Origin: Spirosoma sp.
GTDB taxonomy: Bacteria; Bacteroidota; Bacteroidia; Cytophagales; Spirosomataceae
Length of the DNA: 12,439 bases
Assembly: GCA_025351545.1 (NCBI GenBank)
Contig: JANXVQ010000186.1
Coordinates: 1-12,439, forward strand
Direction of reading: 5' to 3'
The number at the start of each line of letters is the position of its first letter. Positions within the stretch are counted from its first letter, which is position 1. Below the pieces are notes generated by a model. That model did no database searches. It saw only the letters and a program-made list of their open reading frames with translations, and was not told where the DNA came from. A program made the translations under genes and the position numbers. This document shows, piece after piece, positions 1 to 5,926 of this stretch.

Positions 1-699
1 CAGGGCATACTCTGCGGGTCGGCCAAGCCGCGACGGGAATGGTACTTGCTGGCCCAACGACAATCGCGCTTCTTCGGGCAGGCCAGCGAGCAAAGGTGTC
101 TCGAAAAGACCCGGTGCAATGGTCATAACCCGTATGCCGGAACGGGCAAGATCGCGGGCAATGGGCAGCGTCATGCCCACGATACCACCTTTCGAGGCTG
201 CGTAAGCTGCCTGGCCTATCTGGCCGTCGTAAGCGGCCACAGATGCCGTGTTTATAATAACACCCCGTTCGCCGTCGCCAGGGTTGGGTTCGTTATGCTC
301 CATTGCCAGAGCCGCCAGCCGAAGTACGTTGAACGTACCAATAAGGTTGATGGAAATAACTTTCTGGAAAACAGCCAGCGAATGCGCGCCGTAAACGCCA
401 TCGATCTTACCAAGCGTTTTACGGGCTTCGCCCACACCCGCACAGTTGACATTTATATGCAAACCGCCGAACGTTTCAATCGCCAGATTAATAGCGGCCT
501 GTACATCGGCTTCATCGGTTACGTTGGTTTTATGAAATCGAACGTTGGCCCCTAACTCTTCGGCCAGGGCATTGCCGCGCTCGGCATTCAGATCCATAAT
601 AACGACGTTGGCCCCATTGGAGGCCAGCAAGCGTGTGGTTGCTTCGCCTAAGCCCGAGGCTCCTCCAGTGACGATCGCAGTTGAGTTTGCAAATTGCAT
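1..699 (-). CDS. SDR-family 3-hydroxyacyl-CoA dehydrogenase (HSD10-like), 3' end missing
   Basis: I translated this frame on the minus strand from ATG at 699-697. It stays open for 233 codons to the left edge, so about 20 residues are missing for a typical 250-255-residue family member. Seen: Rossmann motif TGGASGLG at residues 11-18; Asp36 at the end of the second strand (MDL), which favours NAD over NADP; NCAG at 85-88; Asn118; Ser153 in INTASVAA; and the pair Tyr166/Lys170 in AAYAASKGG. The stretch from [11 protein letters not shown] to [11 protein letters not shown] is characteristic of the HSD10/SDR5C group. Known family role: NAD-dependent oxidation of (S)-3-hydroxyacyl-CoA and 2-methyl-3-hydroxybutyryl-CoA in fatty-acid and isoleucine breakdown, in the cytoplasm. 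It starts 11 bases after the HAD gene stop, so the two are probably co-transcribed. The family call is strong; the exact substrate is inferred. Confidence 0.93.
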   Translation of the reverse strand, partial: MQFANSTAIVTGGASGLGEATTRLLASNGANVVIMDLNAERGNALAEELGANVRFHKTNVTDEADVQAAINLAIETFGGLHINVNCAGVGEARKTLGKIDGVYGAHSLAVFQKVISINLIGTFNVLRLAALAMEHNEPNPGDGERGVIINTASVAAYDGQIGQAAYAASKGGIVGMTLPIARDLARSGIRVMTIAPGLFETPLLAGLPEEARLSLGQQVPFPSRLGRPAEYAL

Positions 700-710
700 G
701 AGACTTCTGT

Positions 711-1400
711 CTACAAAATTGCCATTAGCTCTTTCAGGTGGCCAATGTTGTAAGTAGGTGGATTACTAACGGGTTGGCGCGCTGGATTATAAAATACAGT
801 ATCTAAATCAATGCTTTTCGCTCCCATAATATCAGCTTCATAATTGTCGCCAATCATCAAACTTTCCGATACATTGGCATCACTTAATTTCAACGCGTAC
901 CGAAATACCAGCGGATCAGGCTTTTTAGCCTTGGCATTTTCGCTGGTAACAATGTTCGTGAAATAGTGTGCAATGTTGGAACTGGCCATCTTTAGCGCCT
1001 GAATTTCGGCAAACCCGTTTGTGATAATATGCATCGTGTAACGGCCGCTGAGGGAATCTAATAACTCCCTGGCCGATTCGAGCAAATGTGTCTTGCGGGG
1101 TAACAGACGCAGATATTCGGTATTTAGATCTGCGTGAACAGCCGACTCATCAACACCTAATGCTCGAAATACCATCGGAAACCGATGCTGACGAATGTAG
1201 CCGTGTTCAATAAGATTTTTGTCGTAATCAGCCCATAATTGCTGATTTATGGCAATAAAATGGCGACTAAATTCGTCAGACGAGCCAATACCTACATCCG
1301 CTAATCGGAATGTATCGAACAATTCGGTAATGCACTCGGCTGAGTTGCGGTCAAAATCCCACAACGTATGATCGAGGTCGAAAAAAAGGTGTTTGTACAT
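711..1400 (-). CDS. HAD-superfamily hydrolase, YjjG-like noncanonical pyrimidine nucleotidase
   Basis: This 229-residue protein is full length for the family and has all four HAD motifs. Motif I is FFDLDHT, with nucleophile Asp8 and acid/base Asp10. Motif II is Thr127 in HIITNGF. Motif III is the lysine pair 159-160 in KAKKPDP. Motif IV is MIGDNYEAD, with Asp185 and Asp190. The helical cap lies between motifs I and II, as in subfamily I HADs. The DLDHTLWDF start and the [16 protein letters not shown] signature match the YjjG/YfnB group, which dephosphorylates noncanonical pyrimidine and other nucleoside monophosphates in the cytoplasm. The start is the first ATG of the frame; the stop is TAG. 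It sits between the ferredoxin gene (66-base gap) and the dehydrogenase gene (11-base gap), all on the minus strand. Family is sure; the nucleotide substrate is inferred and other phosphate esters are possible. Confidence 0.9.
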   Translation of the reverse strand: MYKHLFFDLDHTLWDFDRNSAECITELFDTFRLADVGIGSSDEFSRHFIAINQQLWADYDKNLIEHGYIRQHRFPMVFRALGVDESAVHADLNTEYLRLLPRKTHLLESARELLDSLSGRYTMHIITNGFAEIQALKMASSNIAHYFTNIVTSENAKAKKPDPLVFRYALKLSDANVSESLMIGDNYEADIMGAKSIDLDTVFYNPARQPVSNPPTYNIGHLKELMAIL

Positions 1401-1466
1401 TATGTTGAGCTTTCGGTTTATGATGATCCACCATCATTATAACTGATAAATCATTAATCGAAAACA

Positions 1467-1772
1467 CTAGAAATCTAATTTAAGACGCTCTACGGGTTGG
1501 TTATTTATCAGGTGACTGTCAACGATCTCCGCCACATCAGCGAGTTGTACATTGCCATAATAAGTTCCTTCCGGGTAGACAACCAGCGTTGGGCCAAATC
1601 CGCAGGCGTCGAGACAACCCGTTCGTTGTGCCCGCATTTCCTTTAACAAACCGCGTTCGGCGAGAGCCGCTTTAAACGCATCGACAAGCTCATTACCGTG
1701 GCCTTCACCACAGGATTTTTTGGGGGAGGCTTTCTGGTTATTACAAATAAAAACGTGCTTTGTGTATTTCAT
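1467..1772 (-). CDS. Thioredoxin-like [2Fe-2S] ferredoxin domain protein
   Basis: This 101-residue protein is read from ATG at 1772-1770. Four cysteines, Cys10, Cys21, Cys53 and Cys57, have the spacing C-x10-C-x31-C-x3-C. The second pair lies in TGCLDACGFGP, followed by the VVYPEGTYYG strand. This is the classic signature of the thioredoxin-fold [2Fe-2S] ferredoxins, also found in NuoE-like subunits. Known role: a small soluble one-electron carrier or Fe-S sensor in the cytoplasm; its partner is not evident here. The frame is open upstream to a TTG at 1790, but a TAnnTTTG-type promoter element at 1795-1802 would start the transcript near that TTG. The family sequence also begins naturally with KYTKHVFIC, so the ATG is preferred. 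It is the first gene of a probable unit with the HAD and dehydrogenase genes. Confidence 0.9.
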   Translation of the reverse strand: MKYTKHVFICNNQKASPKKSCGEGHGNELVDAFKAALAERGLLKEMRAQRTGCLDACGFGPTLVVYPEGTYYGNVQLADVAEIVDSHLINNQPVERLKLDF

Positions 1773-1794
1773 AAACTTGGTTAGAATCAATACG

Positions 1795-1802
1795 CAAAGG
1801 TA
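1795..1802 (-). promoter_or_regulatory. Bacteroidota-type -7 element for the ferredoxin gene
   Basis: Read on the minus strand this is TACCTTTG, a full match to the Bacteroidota -7 consensus TAnnTTTG. It lies 22 bases upstream of the chosen ATG at 1772, so transcription would begin about 16-17 bases before that codon. The expected TTG at -33 is not well placed: the nearest one (1818-1816) leaves only 13 bases between elements, against the usual 19-21. It is therefore a one-element match with good position. It could drive the ferredoxin-HAD-dehydrogenase unit. Confidence 0.5.
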
Positions 1803-2012
1803 AGAAGAACCTGTACAACGACCATTTCTTTACGTATACTCGTTGCCGGATGAAGCCGAATACCGAATAATAAATTAACTAAACAAATTAATATTATTCA
1901 ATTGTTGTATGAACACATATGCCAACTAGATATTATCTATAACTCGTTGTTCATCTGGTATGTAGCTAATTATAATCAGCGTAATGTGCAGTAAATCTAC
2001 TTATAATCATCC

Positions 2013-2549
2013 ATGAGCCGCTTAACATATTCACATCAGGAACCTGAACTGCCTGACGGACATGGTGCAGCTGATCAACTTGATTTCTCCATCTTATACG
2101 ACCGATATGCCCCCGTATTGCTTGGCGTTATCATGAAAATTATTTCTGATAAAACCGAAGCTCTGGCAATATTGGAAACTACATTCACTAAGGTTCTCTC
2201 AGAAATTGGCATGTTTAATGCTGACAAACAACCGGTTTTCGTGTGGCTGTTAACTATTGCCAGGAGTGCAGCTTCAGACGCTCTCAATGCCCGTAAACAA
2301 GTATTGATCCCTGTATTTCAACTTACAACGTCGGGGAATGTGATCACTTCTCCAACAAGTGTTGTATCGCTGGTAACTGGTTTTGGCGCAAATTCGCCCA
2401 GCGGCCAGTTGAAGGAATTACTCGATTCCGTGCTATTCAAAAATTGTACACCCGAAGAAGCCGCTACGTCGGTTGGTATACCCGTTGATATGGCACGCCG
2501 GCAACTGCGACTGGCCATGCAACAACTGCGTACTTTACATAAACCATAA
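2013..2549 (+). CDS. Divergent ECF sigma factor-like protein (regions 2 and 4)
   Basis: This 178-residue cytoplasmic protein is related to SigK/sigma-24-type ECF factors. Residues about 24-97 correspond to sigma region 2: FSILYDRYAPVLLGVIMKI, then VFVWLLTIARSAASDALNAR, which parallels the usual WLLxIARNxAxDxLR. Residues about 132-175 correspond to region 4, with a helix-turn-helix-like TPEEAATSVGIPVDMARRQL followed by LRLAMQQLR. Two things are odd. The core-polymerase contact motif of region 2.2, usually DxxQETF, is here AILETTF: Asp is replaced by Ala, Gln by Glu and Glu by Thr. The linker at 98-131 is long and Ser/Thr/Val-rich. No anti-sigma gene adjoins it; the neighbours are a ferredoxin gene (divergent) and an oxidoreductase gene (convergent). 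The ATG at 2013 has no Shine-Dalgarno. It may be a specialised or non-functional sigma, or a DNA-binding regulator derived from one. The homology call is good; the activity is uncertain. Confidence 0.75.
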   Translation: MSRLTYSHQEPELPDGHGAADQLDFSILYDRYAPVLLGVIMKIISDKTEALAILETTFTKVLSEIGMFNADKQPVFVWLLTIARSAASDALNARKQVLIPVFQLTTSGNVITSPTSVVSLVTGFGANSPSGQLKELLDSVLFKNCTPEEAATSVGIPVDMARRQLRLAMQQLRTLHKP

Positions 2550-2794
2550 GCTAAAGTTACTTGCCGGTTTGGTTACCCATGCGAACGGCTTTATGTAAGC
2601 TATCTTATGCCTCAATCAACTCTTTTTCAATAGGTTGCCAATTAGTTTCGGAGATGCCGCCCGGTTTATGACTCGACTCGTCGCGCATTTGACAATTAAA
2701 ATCTACTTTGTAAAGGGCCTATGTATATACCCCGAAAAGAGACCGTTGTTTTTAACACCTGAACGAATGAGCCCCTTCAGAAATCAGCTAACAG
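2550..2794. other. Non-coding stretch downstream of the sigma-like gene
   Basis: About 245 bases lie between the sigma-like stop codon and the first terminator hairpin. I find no recognisable protein or structured RNA. A TTG-initiated frame from 2635 to 2856 runs straight through the 2795-2827 hairpin and has no recognisable composition, so it is not called. The stretch may be a long 3' untranslated region of the sigma-like transcript, or may hide a small RNA that ends at that hairpin. Confidence 0.4.
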
Positions 2795-2829
2795 AATCCC
2801 CAATGAAAGGCTGTTTCATTGGGGATTTT
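2795..2829 (+). terminator. Strong intrinsic terminator, plus strand
   Basis: A perfect 14-bp stem (arms 2795-2808 and 2814-2827, left arm AATCCCCAATGAAA) encloses a 5-base GGCTG loop and runs into TTTT at 2826-2829. Read on the minus strand the exit sequence has no U-run, so it points to the plus strand. The only upstream plus-strand gene is the sigma-like one, ending 245 bases earlier. Confidence 0.75.
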
Positions 2830-2847
2830 ATATGTAATGCAGTACTG

Positions 2848-2893
2848 AACTTATAAACCGGGCCACCGGGCGGTTTTTGAAACCTTATAAGTT
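2848..2893. terminator. Composite inverted repeat, probable bidirectional terminator between convergent genes
   Basis: The outer arms AACTTATAA (2848-2856) and TTATAAGTT (2885-2893) are perfect 9-bp complements. Nested inside are AAACCG (2855-2860) and CGGTTT (2871-2876), with CC/GG pairing further in. The inner hairpin runs into a T5 run (2874-2878) on the plus strand and into TTTATAAG on the minus strand. It lies 28 bases beyond the stop of the minus-strand oxidoreductase gene, and it is the only candidate terminator for that gene. Inner and outer arms share bases, so alternative folds compete. Confidence 0.5.
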
Positions 2894-2920
2894 TGCCATC
2901 GCCTTATAGATTTGTAACCA

Positions 2921-4372
2921 CTAGGTTTTTTTCTTGGCCGACTTTTTCTTGGCGACGGTTTCTGCCGAAGTTGATTTCGTCGTCGGGTGTTGTTGCGTCA
3001 TTGTGATAGGGTCCCAATGCACCACTTTCTGCTCGAAGTAACTTTCGTTACAGGCCAGCACCGGAGCCGCAGCCCGGAAGCCAAACACCGGATCTTCAAC
3101 CGTTCCCTGACTTCCCCGGCGAACATTGTCGAAGAAGTCGGCAAAGTGTTTGGCGGATGGATCGTCATTTTTGGGGGCTTCGAATCGTACTTCTTTTACC
3201 GGTTCAGACTTACGCGTATCCGGCGGATACTGGGCATCATATTTTTTGGTAAATTCCTGCTGCACAGGCTCTGTAAACGTAAAGAAACTGTCGTAACCTC
3301 CATAGCCGGGCGCAACGGGAAGCTTCTTTTTGGTCATGATGAGGTTGTTTTCCGAAAACTCAATCTGTCCTTCATTGCCAATGATACGCGTTACATCGTT
3401 GATTTTTCCGGCATTGGCGAAGTTAACCCGCAGCACCATCTGGAAAGCTTCGTGCTGATCGGTCTTAGGGTAATCCATAATACACGCCATAATATCAGGA
3501 ACATCGCGGCCGTCTTTCCAGTAAGCCAGATTGCCTGACGAATAGATGCGCGTTGGTCCCAATGTGTTGGTTACGAAGTGAACGCCCGTAATCAGGTGGA
3601 TAAATAAATCGCCTGCTACGCCTGTGCCATAGTCTTTGTAATTCCTCCAGCGAAAAAATCGTTTTTCATCAAATGGTCGCTTTGGCGCATCGCCCAGAAA
3701 ACGGTCCCAGTCTACCGTTTGGGTTGATGCATCGGTCGGAATCGAGTAATTCCAGGCACCAATGGCATTGAAGCGGTCATTATTGGATTCAATATAATTG
3801 ATTTGCCCAATGTCGCCCGCTTCAACAAGCCGCTTTGCTTCCTTAAACGCTGCACTGCTAATGCGCTGACTACCAACCTGCATGGTCTTTCCCGATTTTT
3901 TCCAGGCCTCAATTACGGCTTTGCCTTCGTTGAGGTGCTGAACCATTGGCTTCTCGCAATAGACGTGCTTGCCTGCTTTCAAGGCGGCAATGGTAATGTG
4001 GTCGTGCCAGTGGTCGGGCGTGACGATGAGAACCGCATCAACATCGGGGCGGGCCAGAATTTCGCGGTAGTCACGCGTGATAAACAGGTCTTTATCCTTG
4101 CCATAAGCCGTTTTGGCGTGTTCAAGTCGCCCGCTGTACAAATCAGCACATCCAACCAGCTCCACATCGGGGTTGCGCAAGGCCGATTGCGTATCGAAGT
4201 TGCCCTGAATACCCATGCCAATAGTGGCAAAGCGAATCTTGTCGTTCGGACTGATCTTCATCAAATCAGGGATGTAGGCAGGCGCCCCGAATGGCTTGGC
4301 AATACTTTCGGTAGCAACTAAAGCCGAAGCTGCCGACAAGCTTTTTATAAAAGTTCGTCTGTTGGATTGCAT
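2921..4372 (-). CDS. Tat-exported Gfo/Idh/MocA-family sugar oxidoreductase
   Basis: This 483-residue protein has an N-terminal twin-arginine motif, NRRTFIK (residues 4-10), and a hydrophobic Ala/Leu/Ser stretch to about 20, so it is probably exported folded with its cofactor. The Rossmann domain spans about 46-165: IGMGIQGN (51-58), Asp77 at the end of the second strand (NAD-type), VTPDHWH (118-123) and the family motif EKP at 140-142. The C-terminal alpha/beta domain contains GDLFIHLITGVH (254-265); Asp255 and His259 fit the usual catalytic D-xxx-H pair. Known family role: NAD(P)-dependent oxidation or reduction of sugars, often at C3, and in some exported members hydrolysis using tightly bound NAD. 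The C-terminus is a Lys-rich tail (AKKKSAKKKT). It is divergent from the isomerase-like gene at 4637; both carry Tat-like leaders, which suggests shared work in the periplasm. The substrate is unknown. Confidence 0.92.
   Translation of the reverse strand: MQSNRRTFIKSLSAASALVATESIAKPFGAPAYIPDLMKISPNDKIRFATIGMGIQGNFDTQSALRNPDVELVGCADLYSGRLEHAKTAYGKDKDLFITRDYREILARPDVDAVLIVTPDHWHDHITIAALKAGKHVYCEKPMVQHLNEGKAVIEAWKKSGKTMQVGSQRISSAAFKEAKRLVEAGDIGQINYIESNNDRFNAIGAWNYSIPTDASTQTVDWDRFLGDAPKRPFDEKRFFRWRNYKDYGTGVAGDLFIHLITGVHFVTNTLGPTRIYSSGNLAYWKDGRDVPDIMACIMDYPKTDQHEAFQMVLRVNFANAGKINDVTRIIGNEGQIEFSENNLIMTKKKLPVAPGYGGYDSFFTFTEPVQQEFTKKYDAQYPPDTRKSEPVKEVRFEAPKNDDPSAKHFADFFDNVRRGSQGTVEDPVFGFRAAAPVLACNESYFEQKVVHWDPITMTQQHPTTKSTSAETVAKKKSAKKKT
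2924..2953 (-). repeat. 15-base tandem near-repeat coding the Lys-rich tail
   Basis: Two adjacent 15-base units (2939-2953 and 2924-2938 in reading order), matching at about 12 of 15 positions, encode AKKKS and AKKKT, the last ten residues of the oxidoreductase. The reading frame continues cleanly to TAG, so this looks like an in-frame duplication and not a frameshift. Confidence 0.7.
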
Positions 4373-4473
4373 AGAAATAAACGTTTGACAGATAAAGTCG
4401 TTTTAATTCCCAATTTACCCGCACAAATAGTGTCGTCTGCCCATATTATGGTGACGCTTTTTTTGCCAGAACC

Positions 4474-4503
4474 AAAAAGGGCCTGTGTAAGAATACAGGC
4501 CCT
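4474..4503 (-). terminator. Intrinsic terminator facing the oxidoreductase gene
   Basis: A perfect 9-bp stem (arms 4478-4486 and 4495-4503, core GGGCCTGT/ACAGGCCC) with an 8-base loop is followed on the minus strand by TTTTT (4478-4474). The plus-strand exit (GAAAG) has no U-run, so it acts on leftward transcription. No minus-strand gene lies to its right; the next gene there is the plus-strand isomerase-like gene at 4637. The oxidoreductase start is 102 bases further left. It could be a leader attenuator for the oxidoreductase, a stop for antisense transcription from the isomerase-like gene, or a relic of a lost gene. I found no clean TAnnTTTG element on either strand in 4373-4636. Confidence 0.75.
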
Positions 4504-4636
4504 GAAAGAAGTTAGACGGGTACTGAAAATAGGGCTGGATTGATAGGCTTACGTCTCAGACAGAAAGCTCCAGAGGCACAAGTAATTACCCGATTCTCTC
4601 TGCTTATACGTTTATAATTCCATCAATACAAATCAA

Positions 4637-5572
4637 ATGAAACCAGTTTCCCGTCGCGATTTTTTGCAGTCATCTGCTGTTTTGACCGGTAGTGCCGTCC
4701 TGACACCGCATTGGCCAGTATGGAAACCAACTCAAAAACCATTGCGGCTAGGGGGTCCCATTTTTTTGAAAAGCAGTGATCCCGAAGAATTAGCGCGCGA
4801 GCATCGACGGTTGGGCTATAGCGCTGCTTATGTTCCCGCTGTTGATATAAATGATACAAGCAAAATTGAGGCTATCCGAAAGGCGTTTGCCTCTCAGAAT
4901 GTACTACTTGCCGAAGTGGGTGCATGGGTCAATATGCTGGATCAGGATGCCGAAAAGCGTCGTAAAAACATGGCTTATATAACCGAACGGCTGGCTCTGG
5001 CTGAGGCCGTTGGTGCACGGGTTTGCGTCGATATTGGCGGTTCTTACAGTCCTATTCATTGGGACGGCCCCGACGCGCGAGATTTAAGCAAAGAATACTT
5101 CGACGCTACGGTTGAAAATTGCCGTAAAGTGATTGATGCCGTAAAACCTAAGCGGACCAAATTTGCACTGGAGATGATGGGCTGGAGTTTGCCCGATGGG
5201 CCCGATTCGTACCTGAAATTTATAAAAGCTATTGACCGACCTTCTTTTGGTGCCCATGTCGATATTGCCAATATCATTAACAGTCCAACACGCTACTATA
5301 ATAATACGGCTCTTATCAACGAAACTTTTCAGAAATTAGGCCGCTGGATTGTATCGGCTCATGCCAAAGATATCGCCCCCAAAGACGGCCATTTTATCGA
5401 AACTATGCCCGGTCGAGGGACTCTGGACTATGCTGCTTATATTCGTAATGTTACCTCATTACCGCAGGAAGTCCCGCTAATGCTTGAACATTTACATACC
5501 TCGGAAGAATATGACGAAGCCCGGCAGTTTGTTATCCGGAAAGCGGCTGAAATTCAGATTCCATTAGCTTGA
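4637..5572 (+). CDS. Exported sugar phosphate isomerase/epimerase-type TIM barrel protein
   Basis: This 311-residue protein of the xylose isomerase-like/AP-endonuclease-2 TIM barrel family begins with a Tat-type motif, SRRDFLQ (residues 5-11), and a short hydrophobic segment to about 23. Seen: LGYSAAYVP (59-67), the first barrel helix and strand; VDIGG (131-135); and four plausible metal ligands at strand ends, Glu179 (ALEMMGW), Asp209 (HVDIANI), His242 (SAHAKDI) and Glu284 (LMLEHL). The product loop PGRGTLDY (258-265) is typical of the family. Known role: metal-dependent isomerisation or epimerisation of ketoses and keto-sugars; exported members accompany Gfo/Idh/MocA oxidoreductases in keto-glycoside use. 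It is divergent from such an oxidoreductase gene (264-base gap) and precedes the ThuA fusion gene by 354 bases. The ATG has no Shine-Dalgarno, only A/T-rich sequence. Fold is sure; substrate and epimerase versus isomerase activity are open. Confidence 0.88.
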   Translation: MKPVSRRDFLQSSAVLTGSAVLTPHWPVWKPTQKPLRLGGPIFLKSSDPEELAREHRRLGYSAAYVPAVDINDTSKIEAIRKAFASQNVLLAEVGAWVNMLDQDAEKRRKNMAYITERLALAEAVGARVCVDIGGSYSPIHWDGPDARDLSKEYFDATVENCRKVIDAVKPKRTKFALEMMGWSLPDGPDSYLKFIKAIDRPSFGAHVDIANIINSPTRYYNNTALINETFQKLGRWIVSAHAKDIAPKDGHFIETMPGRGTLDYAAYIRNVTSLPQEVPLMLEHLHTSEEYDEARQFVIRKAAEIQIPLA

Positions 5573-5702
5573 AAACAACAATACTATCGTCGTCTTATGC
5601 AGCATTCATTGTGAAATTCCCTCTTCTATCCGTGTAACGTTCTCAAACTCTTTAACGCATAACACACATACCCTGCTTAATCAGCGGCAACTAGGGCCAT
5701 AC

Positions 5703-5723
5703 CTGCGCCGTACTATCGCGCAG
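5703..5723. repeat. Inverted repeat, 6-bp arms
   Basis: CTGCGC (5703-5708) and GCGCAG (5718-5723) are separated by 9 bases. There is no adjoining U-run, so it is not a terminator. It could be a hairpin in the leader of the fusion-gene transcript or a protein-binding site. Confidence 0.35.
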
Positions 5724-5779
5724 CCACATGGCATGGCATTAATGTTGCCCGTAATGACAAATGTATCGGGCTAGGCCAC

Positions 5780-5803
5780 GAGATAACCAAGTACCGTTAT
5801 CTC
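5780..5803. promoter_or_regulatory. 24-base inverted repeat, candidate operator
   Basis: GAGATAAC (5780-5787) and GTTATCTC (5796-5803) are perfect 8-bp complements around an 8-base spacer. Neither strand has a U-run after it. Half-sites with centres about 16 bases apart fit a dimeric regulator binding site upstream of the ThuA fusion gene, though an RNA hairpin is equally possible. No regulator gene is in the window. Confidence 0.4.
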
Positions 5804-5926
5804 ATGAAAGGGGTAGGTAGTTTATATGAAATTAGGACTTATTAGTCATCTAGTTGTACAAACCGGAAACGCAGTACTAAAAAAAAGCATTGGCTTACTT
5901 ACAGCCCTATTCAATTTTATCTTATC

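Larger units (their letters stand above)
5573..5926. other. 354-base intergenic leader with two inverted repeats
   Basis: No gene or terminator is seen between the isomerase-like stop and the fusion-gene start. The stretch holds the two inverted repeats listed separately, a perfect 8-bp palindrome TTGTACAA at 5854-5861, and an A8 run near 5879. No full TAnnTTTG promoter element is present; the closest is TAATGTTG at 5740-5747. It may be the promoter and long 5' leader of the fusion gene. Confidence 0.45.

Noticed and set aside
46..757. Plus-strand open frames over 46-555 and 545-757
   Set aside because: They are antisense to the HSD10-type dehydrogenase, whose minus-strand frame has all the family motifs; the plus-strand translations look like nothing known.
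1420..1437. Inverted repeat ATGATG/CATCAT between the ferredoxin and HAD genes
   Set aside because: Only six A/T-rich base pairs and no U-run; expected by chance in such sequence.
1773..1790. TTG at 1790 as the ferredoxin start, adding six residues
   Set aside because: The -7 element at 1795-1802 would start transcription at about this codon, and the family sequence begins naturally at the ATG at 1772.
1947..1976. TTGTTC-N18-TATAAT, a sigma-70-like promoter before the sigma-like gene
   Set aside because: Bacteroidota housekeeping promoters use TTG/TAnnTTTG; in an A/T-rich region this match is weak, and a second TATAAT at 2002-2007 is equally good.
2635..2856. 73-codon frame with a TTG start
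   Set aside because: It runs through a perfect 14-bp terminator hairpin and shows no recognisable features.
2987..4321. Long plus-strand frames (2987-3538, 3803-4321)
   Set aside because: Antisense shadows of the Gfo/Idh/MocA oxidoreductase gene.
4607..4614. TACGTTTA as a -7 element for the isomerase-like gene
   Set aside because: The final G is missing and no TTG is found at the right distance upstream.
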